Below are positions 1-6,621 of a DNA stretch of 12,456 nt, in pieces. This DNA comes from JBBRUG01 sp038247995. GTDB taxonomy: Bacteria; Chloroflexota; Chloroflexia; Chloroflexales; Chloroflexaceae. Below the pieces are notes generated by a model that did not search any database, was not told where the DNA came from, and worked only from the letters and a program-made list of their open reading frames with translations. The position numbers were made by a program, and so were the translations under genes. The stretch spans positions 1 to 12,456 of the forward strand of contig JBBRUG010000173.1 in assembly GCA_038247995.1 (NCBI GenBank), given 5' to 3'. The stretch's first letter is position 1. The number at the start of each line of letters is the position of its first letter.

Positions 1-656
1 GGCGGCGGCGGCCCATGAAAGCTCAGATCGCGGTAGGCGTCGTCTTCGACTACCAGGACGCCATAGGTAGCTGCCAGGTGTACCAGGCGTTCGCGACGCG
101 CGGCGGTAAGCGTGGTGCCGGTAGGATTCTGGTAGGTAGGGATGGTGTAAATAAACTTGGGCCGAATGCCCTGGCGCTGCAAATCGCGCAGGGTTTCCTC
201 CAGCGCGTCCACATCGAGCCCTTCGGCATCAACCGGCACGCCGACCAGCCGCGCACCGGCGCGCTGAAACTGCCCAACAGCGCCGAGAAATGTGGGCGCC
301 TCGATAATCACCGTGTCGCCCGGTTCAACCAGCACTCGCGGCAGCAAGCCGAGGATCTGGCCCGAACCGTAGCCCACCAGCACCCGATCGGCGTCGGCCG
401 CAACATTCTCGCGCCGCAACCGCTCGGCGATCATTTCGCGGAGCGCCGGGTCGCTCGGGCCGTAATTTAACGCTGCATTGATATCGCGCGATAGCACTTG
501 CGCGGCGGCCTCCAGCAGTTCTTCACGCGGGAAGAGCGCCGGATCGGCGAGGCCAAAGGCAATGCTGATCAGCGGAATCGGGCTTTCCGGCGGGCTGCCC
601 CAACCACTCTGGACAAAGGTGCGCGCCTGGGGTGTAAACAGGTCGGCGAGGTTCAT
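1..656 (-). CDS. PLP-dependent class I/II aminotransferase (LysN/MocR-like), 3' end outside window
   Basis: The N-terminal 218 residues of a fold-type I aminotransferase are visible; the end, including the PLP-binding lysine, lies beyond position 1. Recognisable elements are the N-terminal segment with LNYGPSDPALREMIAERL (about 63-80), the YGSGQ cofactor-phosphate loop (96-100), EAPTFLG (119-125), the NPTG substrate/PLP motif (177-180) and EDDAYRDL (204-211), whose Asp normally pairs with the PLP ring nitrogen. This pattern is that of the Aro8/MocR/2-aminoadipate aminotransferase group without the MocR HTH domain. The substrate is not determinable here. The ATG at 656-654 is supported by an AAAGGA ribosome site about 6 nt upstream. 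It is the third gene of the asd run, which makes a role in lysine/aspartate-family or branched/aromatic amino-acid metabolism reasonable, by inference only. Confidence 0.9.
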   Translation of the reverse strand, partial: MNLADLFTPQARTFVQSGWGSPPESPIPLISIAFGLADPALFPREELLEAAAQVLSRDINAALNYGPSDPALREMIAERLRRENVAADADRVLVGYGSGQILGLLPRVLVEPGDTVIIEAPTFLGAVGQFQRAGARLVGVPVDAEGLDVDALEETLRDLQRQGIRPKFIYTIPTYQNPTGTTLTAARRERLVHLAATYGVLVVEDDAYRDLSFHGPPP

Positions 657-673
657 ACGTTCCTTTCAATGGA

Positions 674-709
674 TGGGCATCGGGCGCGGCTTGCCGCGCC
701 CGATGCCCA
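674..709. repeat. GC-rich 16-bp perfect hairpin between HAD gene and aminotransferase
   Basis: Arms 674-689 and 694-709 are perfect reverse complements, with a 4-nt loop (690-693). The stem fills nearly the whole gap between the stop of the HAD gene (712) and the aminotransferase SD (about 661-668). On the transcribed minus strand no U-tract follows, so it is not a canonical intrinsic terminator. An mRNA-processing or stability element, or a dispersed palindromic repeat, is more likely. Confidence 0.7.
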
Positions 710-711
710 GA

Positions 712-1773
712 TCACCCAATGGTTGCCGGCGCGCGGTGCAGCGGAAGCATCCCGGCCGCCGCCTGTTCGGGCGTGGGCAGCGCCGACTCGGCGGGTTTGT
801 CGGAGGCGGCCATAATCAGCGCCCCGCGCTCGGCCAAGGCATGGCCTAGGGCAAGCAGTTCCGCCCCAATCGTCAACCGACCGTCGGCCATACGCTCTAG
901 CGTCGCGCGGAATTCGGCCCGCCGGAAGGCCTTAAACGGCGTCGGATCGCCGATGGCCACCAGGCGGCTGAGTTCGGCGTGCAGCGGCGCGAGGGCGGGT
1001 AGGGTGCGCTCGGCGGTATCGGCGAGCAACTCGGCGAACGTGAATGGTTCAGGTGCGGCAACGCGCATGCGTAGATCTTCGAGGTCGATCGTGCCGGTAC
1101 TGGCCAGTAACGCCGTTGCCGTCACATAATCCTGATTATCAAGCGTGAAACCATGCCAGTCCAGGTGGCAGAGATCGGCATAGATCCGCCGGAAGGCCGC
1201 GATCGGCAGATCCGGCCCACAGATTTCGGCGGCCACGGCCAGGGCGCCCTCGGCGCGCGCGTCGTCGATCGCACCGTCGCTGCGGCCCCGTGGGCCGAGC
1301 AGGGTCTTATCAATATCGATCAACAGCGCAGTTGTGGCCCAATCGATCCCGCGTCGGGCGAGCTCAGTCGCCCAGAGGTGCAGCAGCGCCCAGCGGGTGG
1401 CAATGGCCGTATCACCCTCCCAGGCCAACTCTTCGGGCGCCATCGGTCGGTCCGCGCCGATGAAAGCATAGGCCGGAAAGTTACAGTGGGTGCGCGTAAA
1501 CTCGGCCAGCAGGCGGTCATTCGCCGTATCGCCGATCACAACCAGCGCGCTCAGGGCCGAGCCGTCGCGTTGGGCCTGGGCGGCTTGCGCAATTGCCAGG
1601 GCGGCATGAGCATAGGCCGGCTCGCGCTTGCGCGGCGGCTGATCACCGGGAATGCCCAATGCACGGGCCAGATCGCGCAGACGCGGCAACTGTGGATCAC
1701 ATGGCTCAAGATCGCGATAAAACACGCGGTCAGCGGTAAGGTCGGCGATGGTTGCTTGCATAATACGGATCAT
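712..1773 (-). CDS. HAD-superfamily protein with apparently permuted motif order
   Basis: A protein of 353 residues from the ATG at 1773; an ATG at 1761 is an alternative and neither has a good SD. HAD enzymes are Asp-nucleophile phosphatases and dehalogenases. Motif I is clear as LLIDIDKTLLG with D153 and D155. A Lys motif (K49, in RKREP) followed by VVIGDTANDR (81-87), which matches the motif III-IV segment of normal HADs, lies before motif I. A motif II-like hydrophobic strand ending in Ser (ALIMAAS, S324) lies near the C-terminus. The conventional order is I, II, III, IV, so the protein looks circularly permuted. The roughly 170 residues between D155 and S324 would be a helical cap. No signal peptide or membrane segment is visible. 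It sits 37 nt after asd, probably in the same transcript. The substrate is unknown. A start further upstream, inside asd and across the palindrome, is possible but adds implausible sequence. Confidence 0.75.
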   Translation of the reverse strand: MIRIMQATIADLTADRVFYRDLEPCDPQLPRLRDLARALGIPGDQPPRKREPAYAHAALAIAQAAQAQRDGSALSALVVIGDTANDRLLAEFTRTHCNFPAYAFIGADRPMAPEELAWEGDTAIATRWALLHLWATELARRGIDWATTALLIDIDKTLLGPRGRSDGAIDDARAEGALAVAAEICGPDLPIAAFRRIYADLCHLDWHGFTLDNQDYVTATALLASTGTIDLEDLRMRVAAPEPFTFAELLADTAERTLPALAPLHAELSRLVAIGDPTPFKAFRRAEFRATLERMADGRLTIGAELLALGHALAERGALIMAASDKPAESALPTPEQAAAGMLPLHRAPATIG

Positions 1774-1815
1774 TATGGAGTACGGGCGTGTCGCGACGCG
1801 CCTGTACTCATTATG
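1771..1815. repeat. 45-bp near-perfect palindrome between asd and the HAD gene
   Basis: Arms 1771-1792 and 1795-1815 pair almost throughout, with one mismatch (1774/1812), one bulge (1778) and two G-T pairs. The centre is the 8-bp palindrome GTCGCGAC (1790-1797). The element contains the asd stop codon (1811-1813) at one end and the first plausible HAD start codon (1773-1771) at the other, so the whole junction is palindromic. A 14-bp core (1784-1797) recurs in inverted orientation at 6625-6638. It resembles a dispersed intergenic palindrome (REP/MITE-like). Confidence 0.75.
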
Positions 1816-2860
1816 AAAGAAGCCCCTGGGCATACATCAGTTCGGCGTTGAGCACAGATCCTCCGGCGGCGCCGCGGATCGTGTTATGGCTAAGCACAAC
1901 AAACTTGTGGCCGAACAGCGGGCATGGCCGCACGCGGCCGACAATCGCGCTCATGCCGCCGTCGCTGTCGCGATCACGGCGGGTTTGCGGGCGATCGGGT
2001 TCGTCGCGCACCTGGATGGGTTGCGCTGGAGCGCTCGGCAGTTTTAGCTCTTGCGGCAGGCTGCGGAAGTTGCGCATGGCGTTGATCAGTGCAGCGCTAT
2101 CGACGGTACGCTCAAGGCTGACAGAGATGCAGGTCAGGTGGCCTTCCAGCACCGGCACGCGGTTGCAATGCGCCGAAATTGGGAATTCGGCCGGCACGAT
2201 TACGCCATTGCGGAAGGCGCCGAGCATCTTTTGCGGCTCGATCTCGACCTTCGGCTCCTCACCGCCGATGTAAGGGATCACATTGTCGATCGCATCGTAG
2301 GACGGTACGCCAGGGTAGCCTGCGCCGGAAAGGGCTTGCATACTCACCAGGAGCATGCGGCTGACGCCAAAGGCATCGTAAAGCGGTTTGAGTGCCATCG
2401 TCGGGCCGGTAGCGGTGCAGTTGGGGTTGGCGACAATCGCCCCACTCCAGCCGCGTTGGCGCCGCTGCACCGCGATCAGTTCCAGGTGTTCCGGATTGAC
2501 CTCAGGAATCAGCAGCGGTACATCCGGGTCCATCCGATGATCGCCGGCGTTCGTGCAGACAAGATGTCCGGCGCGCGCCAGGCGCTCTTCGATGGCGCCG
2601 GCGGTGCGGCTCGGCAGCGCCGAAAAGACCAGCGGCGTGTCCAGATCGGCGTCTTCGCCTAACACGCTCATGTCACGCACAGCGGCAGGCATTGGCGTGT
2701 CGAGCACCCAGCGGGTCACTTCGGCGTATGGACGCCCGGCACTGCGCGTGCTGCCGGTGAGTGCCGCGATCGCGAAGAATGGGTGATGTTGTAGCAGTTG
2801 AATGAAGCGCTGGCCTACCGTGCCAGTCGCGCCAAGCACGGCGACGCGGATCTTCGCCAT
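1811..2860 (-). CDS. asd: Aspartate-semialdehyde dehydrogenase (yeast/archaeal-type)
   Basis: This enzyme catalyses NADPH-dependent reduction of aspartyl phosphate to aspartate semialdehyde, the branch point to lysine/diaminopimelate, threonine and methionine. The 349-residue length is normal. Visible features are the nucleotide-binding loop GATGTVGQR (10-18), the catalytic cysteine in ANPNCTATG (C148), QALSGAGYPGV (175-185), the EAC-less substrate region ending in SAHCNRVPVLEGH (His231), and a C-terminal FVVLSHNTIRGAAGGSVLNAE segment. The CTATG context and overall pattern fit the fungal/archaeal branch rather than the E. coli branch. The start is fixed by AGGAGG at 2866-2871, 5 nt from the ATG. 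It is the first gene of a run with the HAD protein and the aminotransferase, and its promoter is seen at 2895. Confidence 0.97.
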   Translation of the reverse strand: MAKIRVAVLGATGTVGQRFIQLLQHHPFFAIAALTGSTRSAGRPYAEVTRWVLDTPMPAAVRDMSVLGEDADLDTPLVFSALPSRTAGAIEERLARAGHLVCTNAGDHRMDPDVPLLIPEVNPEHLELIAVQRRQRGWSGAIVANPNCTATGPTMALKPLYDAFGVSRMLLVSMQALSGAGYPGVPSYDAIDNVIPYIGGEEPKVEIEPQKMLGAFRNGVIVPAEFPISAHCNRVPVLEGHLTCISVSLERTVDSAALINAMRNFRSLPQELKLPSAPAQPIQVRDEPDRPQTRRDRDSDGGMSAIVGRVRPCPLFGHKFVVLSHNTIRGAAGGSVLNAELMYAQGLLS

Positions 2861-2894
2861 GAGAACCTCCTCACGTGTGGAATCGTATCGCTGT

Positions 2895-2905
2895 ATTATA
2901 CCAAT
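2895..2905 (-). promoter_or_regulatory. Extended -10 promoter for asd operon
   Basis: On the minus strand a perfect TATAAT (2900 to 2895) is preceded by TGG, giving the extended -10 form TGnTATAAT. The -35 region about 18 bp upstream is weak (TGCAGA). The transcript would start near 2888, leaving a leader of about 28 nt before the asd ATG. Confidence 0.65.
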
Positions 2906-2940
2906 TGCCGCCGATTACTCTGCATCCGCCGAGCGATGGA

Positions 2941-2987
2941 CACCTGCCGTCTGGCGCCTGCCATCTGCGCCTGCCATCTGCCGCCTG
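2941..2987. repeat. Short 13-bp tandem repeat
   Basis: Two exact copies of GCGCCTGCCATCT lie at 2954-2966 and 2967-2979. They are flanked by degenerate copies (2941-2953, with CCTGCCGTCT, and 2980-2988). It lies upstream of both divergent promoters of this 382-nt gap (2861-3243) and has no coding potential that I can support. Confidence 0.6.
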
Positions 2988-3041
2988 GTTATAGTGGTCA
3001 TCTTACAACCAAGATTTCCCTAAAATCTCGTAAAAATGCCC

Positions 3042-3070
3042 TAGCCAGCCGGCCCTCAATGCTGTATAAT
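3042..3070 (+). promoter_or_regulatory. Promoter for the winged-helix gene
   Basis: A perfect -10 TATAAT at 3065-3070 has a 17-bp spacer to a 4/6 -35 match TAGCCA at 3042-3047. Transcription from about 3077 gives a leader of roughly 167 nt before the ATG at 3244, unusually long for so small a gene. The leader carries the structures described at 3133-3236. Confidence 0.5.
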
Positions 3071-3132
3071 CTCCAGGCAAGCTAGATGACAAAGTGTTTA
3101 TGTTCCCCGACCTGACTTTCGCTATCTACTTT

Positions 3133-3236
3133 GCTCCTCCCACGCTGCAGGAGCCTATGGACTCTTGCTCGGCTTACGCATCATTGTGTAAGTCATGGTG
3201 GAACCGTGATCAATGCTGATCAACCGTGGAAGGAGG
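3133..3236 (+). promoter_or_regulatory. Structured 5' leader with two alternative pairings, one masking the SD
   Basis: Three structures can be read directly. (a) GCTCCT 3133-3138 pairs with AGGAGC 3149-3154. (b) GGCTTACGCA 3171-3180 pairs with 3185-3194 around a TCAT loop, with two G-U pairs. (c) CTCCTCCCACG 3134-3144 is complementary at 10 of 11 positions to 3225-3235, which includes most of the AAGGAGG ribosome site (3230-3236). Structures (a) and (c) share 3134-3138 and exclude each other. That suggests a translational switch, riboswitch or thermosensor in which (a) frees the ribosome site and (c) hides it. The pairing is seen; the regulation is inferred. Confidence 0.4.
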
Positions 3237-3243
3237 ATTGTCG

Positions 3244-3630
3244 ATGATCGACCCAACTGTACTGAGCCTCATCGAATCCGTGATCGAGTCGCCAGTCAAG
3301 CTGCACCTACTGGTGATGTTCCACGAGAATCAGCGTCTGGAAGCCACAGCATCGGCGGTCGCGGATCGCATTTGCCGCGATATCTGGAGTGTGTCGGAGG
3401 CGCTAGCTGAGCTTGCCGAAGATGGGGTGATACTCCAGGGCTCAACGGCGCACGGCGATCCGGCCTATCGTTATGGCCCCACCGCCGAGTTATGCCCGTT
3501 AATTGTGCGCTTTATGCGTAGCTACGACGATCCGCTGGAGCGTGATGTCATCCAGCGCGCCATCCGCGAGCAGGCCGATCTGGCCCTGTTTCGCCGCAGC
3601 CGTCCCTATGAGGCTGCGCAGATAGCGTAA
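3244..3630 (+). CDS. Small winged-helix-like DNA-binding protein, putative regulator
   Basis: A protein of 128 residues. The ATG at 3244 is chosen because AAGGAGG (3230-3236) sits 7 nt before it; the GTG at 3226 would place the ribosome site inside the gene. Residues about 13-80 have the helix-helix-turn-helix-hairpin pattern of a winged helix: ESPVKLHLLVMFHENQ, then a turn, then DIWSVSEALAELAEDGVI as recognition-type helix, then a short beta wing ending in AYRYGPT. Residues 83-118 form a charged helical tail (LIVRFMRSYDDPLERDVIQR) that could dimerise. There is no metal site, signal peptide or membrane segment. The family is not recognised by name; an ArsR/MarR/PadR-like transcriptional regulator is the best guess. 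It stands alone, with its own promoter and a trailing hairpin. A long structured leader suggests post-transcriptional control. Confidence 0.7.
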   Translation: MIDPTVLSLIESVIESPVKLHLLVMFHENQRLEATASAVADRICRDIWSVSEALAELAEDGVILQGSTAHGDPAYRYGPTAELCPLIVRFMRSYDDPLERDVIQRAIREQADLALFRRSRPYEAAQIA

Positions 3631-3658
3631 GTCCCAGTAAGCCGGCGTTTCACCCTGG

Positions 3659-3697
3659 AGACCTGTTAGGGGGCCAAGGCCTACCTGACAGGTCTTT
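3659..3697 (+). terminator. Hairpin after the winged-helix gene, with an extra copy of its right arm
   Basis: The 12-bp stem 3659-3670/3684-3695 (one G-U pair) is built on AGACCTGT/ACAGGTCT and followed by TTT. The U-tract is short, so it is a weak intrinsic terminator. A second CAGGTCT (3712-3718) downstream can pair with the same left arm. The octamer GTCAGGTC (3710-3717) recurs in the terminator at 11069-11076. The rest of the gap to 3771 shows nothing. Confidence 0.5.
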
Positions 3698-3771
3698 GCT
3701 GAGCCAACTGTCAGGTCTGTGCTAACTGTTACTGCACAACCCTCCTTTTATGCGCCTCTAACAAAGCCACC

Positions 3772-3801
3772 TTGACAGAGTCGAACACCTTTTCCTACAA
3801 T
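3772..3801 (+). promoter_or_regulatory. Sigma70-type promoter for the DnaJ-like gene
   Basis: A consensus -35 TTGACA (3772-3777), an 18-bp spacer and a -10 TACAAT (3796-3801). The start of transcription is expected near 3808, giving a leader of about 70 nt. No CIRCE or HrcA-type inverted repeat is present, so classical HrcA heat-shock control is not indicated. Confidence 0.7.
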
Positions 3802-3816
3802 ACAAAGAGAGTCAAA

Positions 3817-3840
3817 AAGGGGAGGGTGCGCCCTCCTCTT
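3817..3840. other. Hairpin in the DnaJ-gene leader; terminator-like on the minus strand
   Basis: The stem 3817-3826/3831-3840 has ten pairs, one of them G-U, with the loop TGCG. Read on the plus strand it lies in the 5' leader and has no U-tract. Read on the minus strand the stem runs into TTTTT, so it could stop antisense transcription entering the promoter. It does not overlap the ribosome site GAAGG (3865-3869). Confidence 0.45.
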
Positions 3841-3878
3841 GTCTGTGTTTGTGATTGGTAGCGTGAAGGTTGGCATCT

Positions 3879-4763
3879 ATGAAAGATTATTATCAAATTC
3901 TTGGCGTGAGTCGCGGGGCCAATGAGCAAGAGATCAAACAGGCTTATCGGAAACTCGCGCGTAAATATCACCCGGATGTGAATCCCGGCGATACACAGGC
4001 CGAGGTGCGCTTCAAAGAGATCAATGAGGCGTACGAGGTGCTTTCCGATAAAGAGAAGCGTGCCAAGTACGATCGTTTCGGCTCGGATTGGCAGCGCTAT
4101 GAGCAGGCCGGCCCAGGCGGCGATTTCAGCGGTGGCGATTTCTCCGATATTTTCGAGACACTGTTTGGCGGGCGAGCTGCGCCCGGCGGGCGGCGTCCGG
4201 CCGCCGGCGGGTTTAACATGCGTCTCGATGGTCAGGATATTGAGCAACCGGTCGAGATTACGCTCGAAGAGGCAGCCAGCGGCACGCAACGCAAGCTTGA
4301 ATTTTCAAACCCCAATGGCTCGCCGCGAGTGATCACAGTCAAAATTCCGTCGGGCGTTGATACCGGCAATCGGGTGCGCGTGCCCGGCGAAGGCGCGCCG
4401 GGGCTCAACGGCGGCGCTCGGGGCGACCTGTACATGGTAGTGAAGGTACTGCCGCATGCCCGTTACGAACGTAAAGGCAGCGATCTCTCCCTGAAGGTCG
4501 ATGCCGGGTTGTACACCCTGCTTCTTGGCGGCCAGATCCAGGTGCCGACGCTTGAGGGCAAGACGATCACGCTCACTGTGCCCGAGCAAACCCAGAACGG
4601 GCGTACGTTCCGCCTTTCCGGCCAGGGTATGCCGCATATGCGTGCCGCCAGTCGCGGTGATCTCTATGTTACCGTGAATGTCCTATTGCCCACCAACCTC
4701 GGCGAGCGCGAGCGTGAATTGATCCGCGAGTTGCGCCGGATCACCGAAGATCAACCGGTGTAG
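3879..4763 (+). CDS. DnaJ/CbpA-type co-chaperone (J domain, no zinc finger)
   Basis: Stimulates the ATPase of DnaK and delivers unfolded substrates, in the cytoplasm. The protein has 294 residues from the ATG at 3879 (GAAGG at 3865-3869); a TTG nine nt upstream is less likely. Residues 1-66 are a full J domain with the essential HPD at 31-33 (KYHPDVN) and the helix IV segment YEVLSDKEKRAKYDRFG. A Gly/Phe-rich linker (about 75-112, GGDFSGGDFSDIFETLFGG) follows, then two C-terminal beta-sandwich substrate-binding domains (about 119-195 and 196-275; QPVEITLEEAASGT, GDLYMVVKV, GDLYVTVNV). The four CxxCxGxG motifs of DnaJ proper are absent, giving the CbpA-like (type II) form. It has its own promoter. 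DnaK and GrpE are not in the window. The stop codon lies within the terminator stem. Confidence 0.95.
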   Translation: MKDYYQILGVSRGANEQEIKQAYRKLARKYHPDVNPGDTQAEVRFKEINEAYEVLSDKEKRAKYDRFGSDWQRYEQAGPGGDFSGGDFSDIFETLFGGRAAPGGRRPAAGGFNMRLDGQDIEQPVEITLEEAASGTQRKLEFSNPNGSPRVITVKIPSGVDTGNRVRVPGEGAPGLNGGARGDLYMVVKVLPHARYERKGSDLSLKVDAGLYTLLLGGQIQVPTLEGKTITLTVPEQTQNGRTFRLSGQGMPHMRAASRGDLYVTVNVLLPTNLGERERELIRELRRITEDQPV

Positions 4764-4793
4764 GGCCGCTACATGCAGCGGTCCTACACCGGT
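4754..4793. terminator. Bidirectional hairpin between convergent genes
   Basis: Arms 4754-4770 and 4777-4793 pair over 17 positions (one G-T), with a 6-nt loop. The stem includes the stop codon of the DnaJ-like gene (4761-4763) and ends 7 bp from the stop of the convergent permease gene. Neither side has a strong U-tract. Its position between convergent genes favours a shared terminator or transcript-end stabiliser. Confidence 0.65.
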
Positions 4794-4799
4794 ACATTC

Positions 4800-5702
4800 C
4801 TATCCCGCGCCTCCAATATCCCGCCGCTTGATCATGCGCCACGCGCTAAAATAGAAAAGCGCGCTGTAGAGGCCAATCACCAGGACAGCCTGCGGCCAGG
4901 GCGGCAGTTGGCTCAGGTCGAGGCCGCTCAGCAGCACCACCTGGTCGAGGCCGAAGAGTTGGCTGTTTTGCACCACCAGGGTGTTGATGTTCGGCTGAAG
5001 CAGTAGGTTAGTCATTGTGCGCAGCAACGGGTGGACGCCGGCAAGGGCGTTCAGCGATCCGGCGCCGATATCGACGGCGAGGAAGAGTAAGCCGCCGCCT
5101 ACGCCCGCCAGCACCGAACGCCCATAGGCTGTGCAAGCCAGTGTAGCCAATATGTAGGGCAGCACAATATACAGGGCGCGCAGAAGCCCCAGCGGGAGGG
5201 CGAGCAGATCACGCCACCCCATGCCGCTGCCTCCGCCGAGCACTGCGGTAAAGATCAGCGCCAGCCCGGCCCCGAGCGCCAGAGCGACCAGCAAACCGAC
5301 CGTCAGCGCCAGTAATACCGCCAGGGTCTTCGCCAGCAGAAACGCGCCGCGATCAGGGGCGCGAATGAGTAAGCTGCGCAGCGTGCCCCAACTGTAATCG
5401 CTGCCGAGGGCGCCGGCAGCCAGAATGATTGCCAGCAACCCGCCGATGCTGTTGAACTGACCGAGCACGGCGCCGAAGATGCCCGGAAACGTTAGCTGGT
5501 TACGCAATTCGGCGATCTGGGCATCGGCAAGAATGGCGATCCGCTCGTTGCCGCCAGTGAACGCGCCGACATGGAGCGCTACCACCAGAAACCAGAGCGT
5601 CAGGTAGAGCGTTAGTAAGCCCAGGAAGATGCCTAACAACACCCACGCAAGCGGTCGCCGCCAGAGTTTAAGCCATTCGGCGGCGCAAAGCTGGGGAAGC
5701 AT
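4800..5702 (-). CDS. ABC-2 type permease (BcrB/LanE-like)
   Basis: A membrane subunit of an ABC-2 exporter with 300 residues and six predicted helices, at about 18-43, 75-97, 123-153, 170-190, 197-215 and 270-290. Typical family features are the short cytoplasmic N-terminus EWLKLWRRPLAW (9-20) and the coupling segment after helix 2, SDYSWGTLRSLLIRAPDRG (101-119), which contacts the ATPase in this class. The large loop between helices 1 and 2 (about 44-74) would be outside the membrane. The ATG at 5702 lies 3 nt after the stop of the ATPase gene, so the two are translationally linked. Two copies, or this subunit plus an unseen partner, would complete a transporter. The substrate is unknown; peptide antibiotic or lipid export is possible from the relationship to BcrB-like proteins. 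Confidence 0.88.
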   Translation of the reverse strand: MLPQLCAAEWLKLWRRPLAWVLLGIFLGLLTLYLTLWFLVVALHVGAFTGGNERIAILADAQIAELRNQLTFPGIFGAVLGQFNSIGGLLAIILAAGALGSDYSWGTLRSLLIRAPDRGAFLLAKTLAVLLALTVGLLVALALGAGLALIFTAVLGGGSGMGWRDLLALPLGLLRALYIVLPYILATLACTAYGRSVLAGVGGGLLFLAVDIGAGSLNALAGVHPLLRTMTNLLLQPNINTLVVQNSQLFGLDQVVLLSGLDLSQLPPWPQAVLVIGLYSALFYFSAWRMIKRRDIGGAG

Positions 5703-5705
5703 TGG

Positions 5706-6617
5706 TTACGCCTCGTTGCTGGTCACGTCGAGGAAGAAGGTCTCCAGATCGCTTGATTGGACACCGAGTTCGGCTACGGCAACCCCATGTTGGGTGAGGT
5801 GGCTGTTGAGCGCGGCCGCCTGCTCAACCGGCGCATCGACGAGCAATATGTCGTCCTGGCGTTGTACGCCGCGTACCCCGGCGAAGTTAGCCAGGAGCGC
5901 TGCCGCCGCCGCCGGATCGCTGACGATACGCAGCCGTACGCCCTGGGTGCGCCGCAAGAGTTCGGCAACGCCGCCCATGCGGATCAAGCGACCGGCTTTG
6001 AGGATGGCGACCCGCGCGCATAATTGCTCAACCTCATGGAGCATATGGCTACAGAGCAGGATCGTGCGGCCATCGGCGGCGAGCGTACGGATCAGGTTCC
6101 GCACTTCGACGGTACCGGCCGGGTCGAGGCCGTTGGTCGGCTCATCGAGAATGACTAATGCGGGGTCAGGCAGCAGGGCCGCCGCGATCGCCAGGCGCTG
6201 TTTCATGCCCTGCGAATAGGTGCGTACGCGGTCATCGGCGCGGGCCGTCAGATCGACTGTTTCCAGCAGCGGGTCGATCCGCTTCGGGTCGACCCCACCG
6301 GCCTGGGCCAGGATGCGCAAGTTTATGCGCCCGCTCAGGTAGGGGTAAAAGGCCGGCGCCTCGATCATCGCGCCCACGCGGCGGAGCGCCGCAGCCGGCG
6401 TTGTCCAGACATCGTGGCCGAGCACGCTGGCCCGCCCAGCGGTGGGCTGCACCAACCCCAGCAACATCGCGATGGTAGTAGTTTTGCCGGCGCCATTCGG
6501 CCCAAGCAAGCCGAATACCTCGCCCTGGGCTACCTCCAGGTTCAGCGCATCAACAACCGTGCGCGTTCCATAACGCTTGGTGAGCTGTTCGGTGCTGATC
6601 GCGGGAGTAGACATCAT
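5706..6617 (-). CDS. ABC-2 exporter ATPase (BcrA/LanF-like)
   Basis: ATP-binding subunit of 303 residues that powers the permease encoded next to it. All ABC motifs are present: Walker A GPNGAGKT (39-46), signature YSQGMKQ (134-140), Walker B VILDEP (155-160, with E159), D-loop GLDP (163-166) and switch His191. At the usual Q-loop position the sequence reads VGAMIEAPAFYPYLSG, with Glu86 instead of Gln. An E-loop of this kind is known from lantibiotic-immunity (LanF) and bacitracin-type (BcrA) ATPases. The C-terminal 90 residues form the extra domain of this class. The start is one of two adjacent ATGs (6617, 6614), without a clear SD, 21 nt after the histidine kinase stop. A palindrome fills that gap. 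Kinase, ATPase and permease appear to form one operon. Confidence 0.92.
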   Translation of the reverse strand: MMSTPAISTEQLTKRYGTRTVVDALNLEVAQGEVFGLLGPNGAGKTTTIAMLLGLVQPTAGRASVLGHDVWTTPAAALRRVGAMIEAPAFYPYLSGRINLRILAQAGGVDPKRIDPLLETVDLTARADDRVRTYSQGMKQRLAIAAALLPDPALVILDEPTNGLDPAGTVEVRNLIRTLAADGRTILLCSHMLHEVEQLCARVAILKAGRLIRMGGVAELLRRTQGVRLRIVSDPAAAAALLANFAGVRGVQRQDDILLVDAPVEQAAALNSHLTQHGVAVAELGVQSSDLETFFLDVTSNEA

Positions 6618-6621
6618 TATT

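Noticed and set aside
674..709. Intrinsic terminator for the HAD gene
   Set aside because: The stem is perfect, but no U-tract follows on the minus strand and the next gene starts at once, so full termination is doubtful.
1153..1851. Plus-strand ORF of 232 codons opposite the HAD gene
   Set aside because: It is antisense to a gene with clear HAD motifs and shows no family pattern or ribosome site. High GC content keeps the opposite frame open.
2051..2662. Plus-strand ORF of 203 codons
   Set aside because: Lies wholly antisense to asd, whose catalytic motifs are intact.
2936..3085. ATG-started plus-strand ORF in the asd upstream gap
   Set aside because: No ribosome site. Its sequence comes largely from the 13-bp repeat and runs over the promoter at 3042-3070.
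3780..3878. CIRCE-type heat-shock operator or SD-masking thermosensor before the DnaJ-like gene
   Set aside because: No TTAGCACTC-type inverted repeat is present, and the leader hairpin cannot pair with the GAAGG ribosome site.
3795..4289. Minus-strand ORF of 164 codons over the J domain
   Set aside because: Antisense shadow of the DnaJ-like gene; it also runs through that gene's promoter and leader hairpin.
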